A stretch of DNA of 64,000 bases from Harmothoe impar (taxonomy: Eukaryota > Annelida > Polychaeta > Phyllodocida > Polynoidae), in contig OX381707.1 in NCBI GenBank assembly GCA_947462335.1, positions 33,593,618 to 33,657,617 on the forward strand, read 5' to 3'. Positions 57,691-64,000 of this stretch are shown piece after piece. Positions within the stretch are counted from its first letter, which is position 1, and each line of letters starts with the position of its first letter. Under the pieces are notes generated by a model that worked only from the letters and a program-made list of their open reading frames with translations, was not told where the DNA came from and did not search any database. Position numbers and translations under genes: made by a program.

Positions 57691-60600
57691 ATTAGGAATA
57701 TCAAGTTTAAAATATGGTCTTTCATACATGTGTTAATTGCAATTCTTATTACGCTAGCTAGTCCTGAATCCTATTTCTAGAGTATGGTCAGGCGAGTGCA
57801 TCCGGCATTAACAGTGGTAGGAGTAGATTGGCTATTTTCAGTACCATACCTTTCTAAACATAGAACCAATGTTAAAGTAGTATAAAGTCAACCTAGGTCT
57901 TCCCACAGTCTAAAAAGTTCCCTCTGCCTCTTTCAAATGCAGATCTGTAGGTGTGTTTCATCGTCAGCTTTAACCCCCATCTCACCCACCCTCTCTTCTC
58001 TACTTCGTGACTTAGAAAAAGATGAATTACAGGCCTTGAGATATTTTCTTTTCTTTTTTATTGGTATCAGAGAGTGCCTGGTCAGTGGAAGGTTAGCTTT
58101 GTGGCATATTAGTCCCGTCTGGCGGCCCACGCATGGCCTTTTTAACTGCATTTAATGTCTGCAGGGTCCTGTTGCATTAGTATTATCATGCGCTGCAGAA
58201 TACCAGATGCCTTCCACTGACTGCATATTGAGATTGCATTGAGACTATATCCTATTTAATTTGGTGTATGCCTTAATCCAGCATATTTCTTCTGCTTATC
58301 AATGACATACCATGGTATCAGCTTTAATCTGACTACGACAATGATGTACTCATTCATGAGAGCAATGAGTATAAGTTATAAAGGACACGACTTGAGAATA
58401 CTTGTTGTAACTAAGTTTTATTTCCCTATTAGATTTTGCTCTCACAACAATGACTATGTTGTGGTGCATAATTCTTTCATGTGTCACACCCTTGGTCGTG
58501 CCTTTGTATGAATGCATCATGGCCATCCACTATAAGGTCATACTGTATCAGCCAATGCAACTAATATAGTTGACTAACCACACTATTGAACAACCCCCTG
58601 GTGACCATGCTGAGCTGCTATAGATGATGCGGCAGGCTAACTACTCACACCACCTTATTCCACAGAAAGGCCATGCAGCTATTTTCTACCTTGTAAATAC
58701 CTCTAACTGATGCTGATGGGGGAGCAGGAGCAGGAGGGGGAGGAGTATTAGTAGAGAATTAAGATACAGGAGGAGGAGGTGACACCTCCTGGAGGTGGCC
58801 TCCAATACATCTTCTATGTCTGTACAGGAGTGTACAGGTGCCAGGGAGACCTCCTCCAGAGCCTATACTTAATACCTTGGATTTAAATCTCACCATAGTT
58901 GATGGTTACCACAAGGTTTTTACCGAACCCCTAGGAGCATCAACATCAATATCATACCATAATGATTACTACTCAGCCTATTATGTAAGACCTTTAACAA
59001 TTGAAGCATCATTGGGATTACTCAGGAGATTGACTAGTGAATTCCTTGAACCATCATCAAACCAGTATACCATCTCACTCAAGGATAACCACAGGGCCTA
59101 TGCTGAACACGTTGAAGCACCATTCCACCCTTGTGAAGGTGCAGACAGTGTTATACATGAGAGCCATGTGTGGAGCTTCACTGAGGGTGGATGAGACTAA
59201 GAATAAGGAGACGGTCATAATGAAGGGTTGGTATTGATCTCAATGCTGCATTTAGATGCATGTTCTCCTTGTGTATTGTGTTTGAGCGGTGGTCTGGTTT
59301 CTGTCCATGTACAGTGTCTGGTTTGCTCTAGCTACCATACTCCCATGAGCTAAAGTTACTTACATTGTATTTGCTATTGGCTCCTCCTCTATTCCCCTAT
59401 TCTATATTATTCTCCTAGTCTCTTATATTCCCCTTTTCATCCTATCTCTCTCCCTCGCAACTTTTTCTTTATATTCCTCTCTCTTCCTCCTCCCACCAAC
59501 TCTATCCATCACCTAATCGTTTCACGCTTCATGTCCATGATTAGCCATACATGATATATATGCATGAGTGCAATATGCTTTAAACATGGATATCACAATT
59601 TCTACCCATGAGTGTCTTGCTCTATACCCGATTCAGAATAAAACATGGTGCACCGAGGAGACCATCTATTTGGACCCCAAACCACCAGGGCCCCACCAAG
59701 GACCTGGATCTGTTTGTGAAGCCCCAGTGGACTTTCATTATGGCTTAACACCCTAGAACCCATGTATGCGAGAAAAGGCCCTTTCAGCGCCCCATCGTGT
59801 TAACTCTCTAGGGAGGCCCTTCTCGACTGGTAAAGCGGTTGGAACGCTAACCGCAATGCTTTATAGGAGAGGGTGTCACGTGAGGTCTTTCTCCGACCTG
59901 TGGGGTCACAACAAAACGCCAGTGTTGTTGGAAGGCTGGCTTTTAGAAGCAGATGTCAATGGTTAGGGACTTAGTCTCATACATACATGCAATACTACCA
60001 TACAGGGGGTACTGTTTGGAGTGCCTGAGGATATATGTCATGTGGTGAGAGGTGGCTGATTCTAATTCAACTTGAAAACTCCAGTCTGACACAACTTGCT
60101 ACCACACGAACCATTGCTGTGTTTATTTGTTGATTGATAAGCTCTTTTGTCGGCATGATATGAAGTATGTACATAATATATGTTCTGTCCATACCCTTTA
60201 CCCTTTCACCACGATGAGGGCGAACTTGTCCTTAAATTCAGGCCATATAGCCTGGAATCCAGTGGTGAAAGTTAAAATAGTGGAGAGTCCAGTAAGCGAT
60301 ACATTTTCAGGACTGTATCAAATGGTCTGGGGGGTTTAGGGACCTTTCTCTAATGTGTCTAGAGAGGGTCACCATTTGTGGAGAATATGGTCCAAGCTTG
60401 AACCCTCACCCTTTACAAACCCTTGGGTCCGAACCTCTGTGCCAAAGGAGCACGAACAGAAGGCACATGTTCATGTACAAGCCAGCCCAATAATTGAACT
60501 GTCAGTGAAGGGGTTAGGGTTAGTTACAGTAATGGACACCCCTTATTCCCCCTGGAGGGGCCCCAGAGGCACCCTGGAGGAATCCCAGGCACCAGGCCCC

Positions 60601-61064
60601 ATTCACACAAACGACCACTTAGAGAAGGCCCCCTGTGAGAAGGGCATTCTATATTGATGAATAGGTAACGGGCAATTCGACATGTCTCTGACAAATAAGG
60701 AAGAGGCAGGGTCAACGCTGAGGTCATTTGTCAATATGGCTCTTTGGTCCAGTGCTAAAAGGGCGAAACCTGACTCGCAACACAAATGAGGAAAAGGCTT
60801 ATGTTGTGATAGGACTTTCAAAGACGTTCTGAGATTTATGGATGTAGTGGCCTATGCATTTATTCTGTGAGCCTGTAAGCTATAGCCTGAGTGATTGGTT
60901 ACTTTTCCTATCCTACTTATAGGTAATGCGTTGATAAGGCCCACATGTATTCCCTTTGTATCACTGGCTAACAGTATCATTTCAGGGGTATTTCCCGTTT
61001 ATATATGTATACGTTATTATGCAGAAGTTTGGGAATTGATATTTTGATCAATTCTATATGATTG
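57691..61064. other. Mostly anonymous sequence
   Basis: Scattered family F words lie near 58510-58560. Purine-rich GGAGGAG tract at 58720-58790. A short inverted pair CTTTCACCAC / GTGGTGAAAG at 60207-60269 may be a tiny MITE. An open frame at 58838-59194 is described separately. No tRNA or convincing exon seen. Confidence 0.45.
58838..59194 (+). other. Unidentified open frame, 118 codons
   Basis: Begins at a GTG codon and ends at TGA. Composition is protein-like, without the low complexity seen in the repeat-derived frames, and contains LTSEFLEPSSNQY and HNDYYSAYYV. I recognise no family. There is no ATG context and the flanking splice sites are unclear. It could be a remnant of a transposon gene, an exon, or chance. 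Confidence 0.15.
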
Positions 61065-61135
61065 GGGATTTAACCGCCAGATTGCTGCACACAGGACAAC
61101 CGCCCCACCACTAGGCCACCTCCGCAGAACTGATA
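61065..61135 (-). mobile_element. tRNA-like SINE remnant
   Basis: On the minus strand GGAGGTGGCCTAGTGG gives an exact box A, and GGCGGTTAAATCCCC about 40 bp on gives a one-mismatch box B. No proper tRNA fold. Interpreted as an old tRNA-derived SINE head. Confidence 0.5.
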
Positions 61136-61779
61136 TTTGTCATTTTGGATGATGTTTCACTTTTAACGTGTGAAATTTAGACCATCTCTGTCTCCCTGTC
61201 TACCCCCAAATTGTCCCAATTTGAACACATCCATCCGGACCTACCAACTATTATTACCAGCACCAGCCTAGTCAAAGGGATAAAGAAACAATTCCAGTCT
61301 CATTATAGCCCTCACAACTCTGGTCTATTTTTAGAAATCAAAGGACAAACCACCATGGCAGGAGCCCATCAGGCAATATTGAGTTACAACCAGGCCATCC
61401 AGGATGTGAATTCTGGCATTTTGTTTCTGATAAAAACAGGGAATTCCAATGAGAATAGATCCAGGAAAGCTGCAGCCGCGGCGGCGACAGAGCTTCGGTT
61501 TCAAATTATTCTGTTCAGCAAATTGCCCATGTAAATATTGTGGGTAGCCATAGAGAACGGGTGCCCCTTGCTGGAGAGCATGGGCTATCCATTATGCTTT
61601 GTTAAGCACATTGGAAACAAGGGGGTGGCGGGTAGTTTGTGTAGCCATTCAGAATGGATGATGCGCAAACCCCAAATGGAGCATCCTTTCTGTGAGACTG
61701 GTCACATGCCTTCTTTAGTGATCATGGGTGTGTGTAGGGGAGTGGGTGGGTTGACCATTTATAGACTGCAGAGCATTTT
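61136..61779. other. Anonymous sequence with an unrecognised 107-codon frame
   Basis: The frame at 61211-61534 (+) has ordinary composition, a run of five alanines in all (KAAAAAATEL), and follows a pyrimidine-rich stretch at 61180-61220, but it has no recognised domain. Not called as a gene. Confidence 0.4.
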
Positions 61780-61937
61780 TATGCATTATGCCATTGATCA
61801 TCATTATACATGAATGCAGCTCTGGCGAGTAACTGCATTCAAGCATCATGCCCACATCATGGGGTTGATACACTCCCGGTGTGTCGGAATGATGCCAGGG
61901 CTGCATTCATGACAACCACACTGCGGCCCTAAAAGTT
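61780..61937. mobile_element. Family F MITE fragment
   Basis: TACATGAATGCAGCTCTGG, GGCGAGTAACTGCATTC, AAGCATCATGCCC, a GTTGATACACTCCCGG centre and GGGCTGCATTCATGAC. Ends with CGGCCCTAAAAG. Confidence 0.65.
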
Positions 61938-62033
61938 TTTATCTCCCAATTATCTTCCTTGATTCAAATCAAAGCACTATGCGGCCCTAAAAGGTTTATC
62001 GCTCAATTATCCTCCTTGATTCACAATCACGTC
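61924..62033 (+). repeat. Two-copy tandem duplication, ~67 bp
   Basis: GCGGCCCTAAAAG followed by a TCAATTATC-type and CCTTGATTCA segment occurs at 61923 and again at 61990, with a few differences. The first copy is joined to the end of the family F fragment. Confidence 0.75.
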
Positions 62034-63370
62034 CTGTGTGGGTGAAGCAGGGTGTGTGTGGGTGGGGGGGGGGGGGGGGTGGTGTTCCAGTATGCCTGCA
62101 GGAAAGCACCACTACCCAGTTGCCAAGTGTTAGGCTTTCATCTGGCCCAACGTCCACTTTCCTCTATCCCATATATAGACCATATATAGACCCCGCCATT
62201 AATTAGTGGATACCTCTGCTGTTAAGCGTATTATTGATTATTTGATCTGAATTCCTCATCACAAGTCTTGAGAGTTGTCTTATTGAAAGTATTGTTATTA
62301 TTGCTGACGACAGCTAAAATATACTTGAAAGGTATCCTTTTCTTCTAGCCACAAAGCTATATGTGGATGCAATCACAGACAAATGACAGAAGCGTCTGGC
62401 CAGCAATAAATACAGATAAATAGAGAGGGGGAAATTGAATATAAGAGGCCCTGAAGAGAGGCAGTGTAAGAAAGTCGTACAGAAGACTGATGAAACAAAT
62501 TATGAGACAGTTGGAGGTATTTTCAGAGAGAACAATCAACCTTGGCCGACTAATTTAATCACACCAGCCAAATAACAAGAAGAAAAACAATTTCTTCCAA
62601 GGCTACCATTTGTCCTGACTTGTGTCAATTCGTCATATAGAATTGAATTACGAAATTATGACCAACGGGAGAGAAGACAATAGTCCGTTATCTAATTCAA
62701 CCCTTTTCTTTTTATCATTGCCTAAGTACATGTCCTCTTGTAAGTACCGAAGAGTAGACCATTTGTCGCCCTACCACACATCCTGATTCATTCAAAATAT
62801 GTGGATCCCCTTTGAGGGTGGGGGGGGGGGGGCGCGAGAAAAACATTTCACCTCATTTTCACCAAAAAAGCTTAAATGTTCCCCCAAAAAGTGGAAGTAT
62901 CTCCGCCACTAAACCTCGCGACAAGATATTCAGGGGCTAGCACGACACTGATAAGACGCTGACGTAGCCTTACACTAATAATTAACATTACTTGATTGCA
63001 GCGTTATGAGGGTAAAGGGTAATTGTGTGTTTACGGTTAGGTTGGCTTGGTACCGTAGAGATAGTACTATCATACTCCACCAGGTGGCATTGGCAGCCGC
63101 CTTTCTCACGTCACGATGACGTGGCAATGGTTGTGACAGGGACCGTTTTATCATCGTCGTACAGTTTAAGCCTGTTCTGCTGTACACATAGATTATTATA
63201 ATGTTGAACCACTAGGGACTATGTATATAACAACGATGGTACATCAACGTGTACAGGTTCAACGTGTAGCTGGCCCATTGCAGAGAACCTCCTTAAACGG
63301 TTGCAAAGATCGACTTAATATATTAATTAGTATGCATAAAACTGGCCTTCTTCGATTAGGTCCCCGCTTC
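62034..63370. other. Anonymous sequence with two G runs
   Basis: G runs at about 62064-62079 and 62820-62832. No exon or repeat supported otherwise. Confidence 0.5.
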
Positions 63371-63531
63371 ATGACTGTACTTGCATTTCTCATTTACAGT
63401 GCCAAACTTATCCAACATCATTTCCTTGTCGTGTGTGTCTAGTGCTATACTTTGTGTAAACCTATTGTTTATTTATTTCGGATGTATCCTGCTCTATTTT
63501 ACCATCCAACAATAGATATTATTATTCACTC
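63371..63531 (+). repeat. 161-bp direct repeat, copy 1
   Basis: Matches 63840-64000 at every position except four, offset 469 bp. Landmarks CAGTGCCAAACTTATCCAAC and TATTTATTTCGGATGTATCC. The short frame AFLIYSAKLIQHHF appears in both copies because of the duplication. It does not look like a conserved domain. Confidence 0.95.
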
Positions 63532-63699
63532 TTACAATGGCAATCACATATCGACAGCAATGTCTTCAGGGAAACCATAAAAAACACAACTATATATACA
63601 AAACGCAGCACCAGCCGTTACCCAATCCAACTGGGATTATTAGAATATGGGATGTCCTCTCTTTTAAGTCGAAAACAGTTCTGGTCTTAGACAATACTA
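63532..63699. other. Spacer between direct repeats
   Basis: No recognised feature. Confidence 0.5.
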
Positions 63700-63838
63700 C
63701 TTGGTAGCTGCTGCCCTGTTTGCTACAGATAGCGGCAGATGGGTACATGATGTATCGCCAATGCTGCTTTCAAGCATCATGCCGAGCCTTCGGGAGTGTA
63801 TCAACCGCGCAGAGTCACATATGCATCATTACGCTTAT
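63700..63838. mobile_element. Family F MITE fragment
   Basis: GCTGCTTTCAAGCATCATGCCG, GGGAGTGTATCAACCGCGC and ATATGCATCATTACGC. It lies between the two copies of the direct repeat. Termini absent. Confidence 0.6.
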
Positions 63839-63839
63839 A

Positions 63840-64000
63840 ATGACTATACTTGCATTTCTGATTTACAGTGCCAAACTTATCCAACATCATTTCCTTGTCG
63901 TGTGTGTCTAGTGCTATACTTTGTGTAAACCTATTGTTTATTTATTTCGGATGTATCCCGCTCTATTTTACCATCCAACAATAGATATTATTATTCGCTC
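63840..64000 (+). repeat. 161-bp direct repeat, copy 2 (cut by window edge)
   Basis: Four differences from 63371-63531. The match is still perfect in register at the last base of the window, so the repeat probably continues beyond it. Confidence 0.95.

Noticed and set aside
61211..61534. 107-codon frame as an exon
   Set aside because: No acceptor AG after the pyrimidine tract, no recognised domain, and no donor at its end.

Overview
The window looks like non-coding DNA from an animal genome, probably an invertebrate. Three things point that way: no convincing protein-coding exon can be read on either strand, simple repeats and G/C homopolymers are common, and there are many small non-autonomous DNA transposons and tRNA-derived SINE remnants. 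Nothing allows a species call. Almost every open frame is under about 130 codons and lies in other frames of repeats. The one long frame (316 codons, 12363-13313) is a tandem repeat and not a gene. The DNA is either intergenic or one very long intron. Two strong juxtaposed acceptor/donor sites on the + strand (15079|15080 and 51601|51602) and one weaker site (35165|35166) fit the intron reading.

Layout. 1-7.2 kb: mostly unremarkable, with a G/C homopolymer block, one copy of the main palindromic repeat (called 'family F' here), and a Harbinger-type MITE flanked by TTA. 7.2-8.6 kb: two MITEs 25 bp apart, each flanked by TA, a worn F copy and a hairpin. 9.66-13.3 kb: a 2.55-kb hAT-like element with very long terminal inverted repeats, inserted in a 51/53-bp minisatellite and flanked by a 7-8 bp target duplication. 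14-31 kb: F copies, a strong G-quadruplex motif, pyrimidine tracts, a 19-bp minisatellite and much anonymous sequence. 31.8-36.7 kb: two inverted copies of a repeat of about 480 bp rich in ATGGC/GCCAT motifs, bracketing an (AT)n tract, SINE-like sequence and a second Harbinger-type MITE (TAA). 38.6-41.9 kb: a second, left-truncated copy of the hAT-like element carrying a nested 851-bp TACAG-rich MITE; the first copy preserves the empty site. 42-52 kb: F copies, a 24-bp minisatellite, a G-run MITE and a (TA)n tract. 52.1-56.1 kb: the most densely nested part, with a 579-bp MITE, a second TACAG-rich MITE carrying three tandem tRNA-derived units, a 747-bp near-perfect palindrome inserted into an F copy, and a 146-bp MITE inserted into another F copy. 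57-64 kb: F fragments, a minus-strand tRNA-like remnant and a recent 161-bp direct repeat that reaches the window edge.

No operon, pathway or protein system can be assembled here. What the window offers is a readable record of transposon nesting, one abundant palindromic repeat family with about 18-20 full or partial copies, and candidate recursive-splicing sites. Element class names rest on terminal sequence and target duplications only; no transposase is present.
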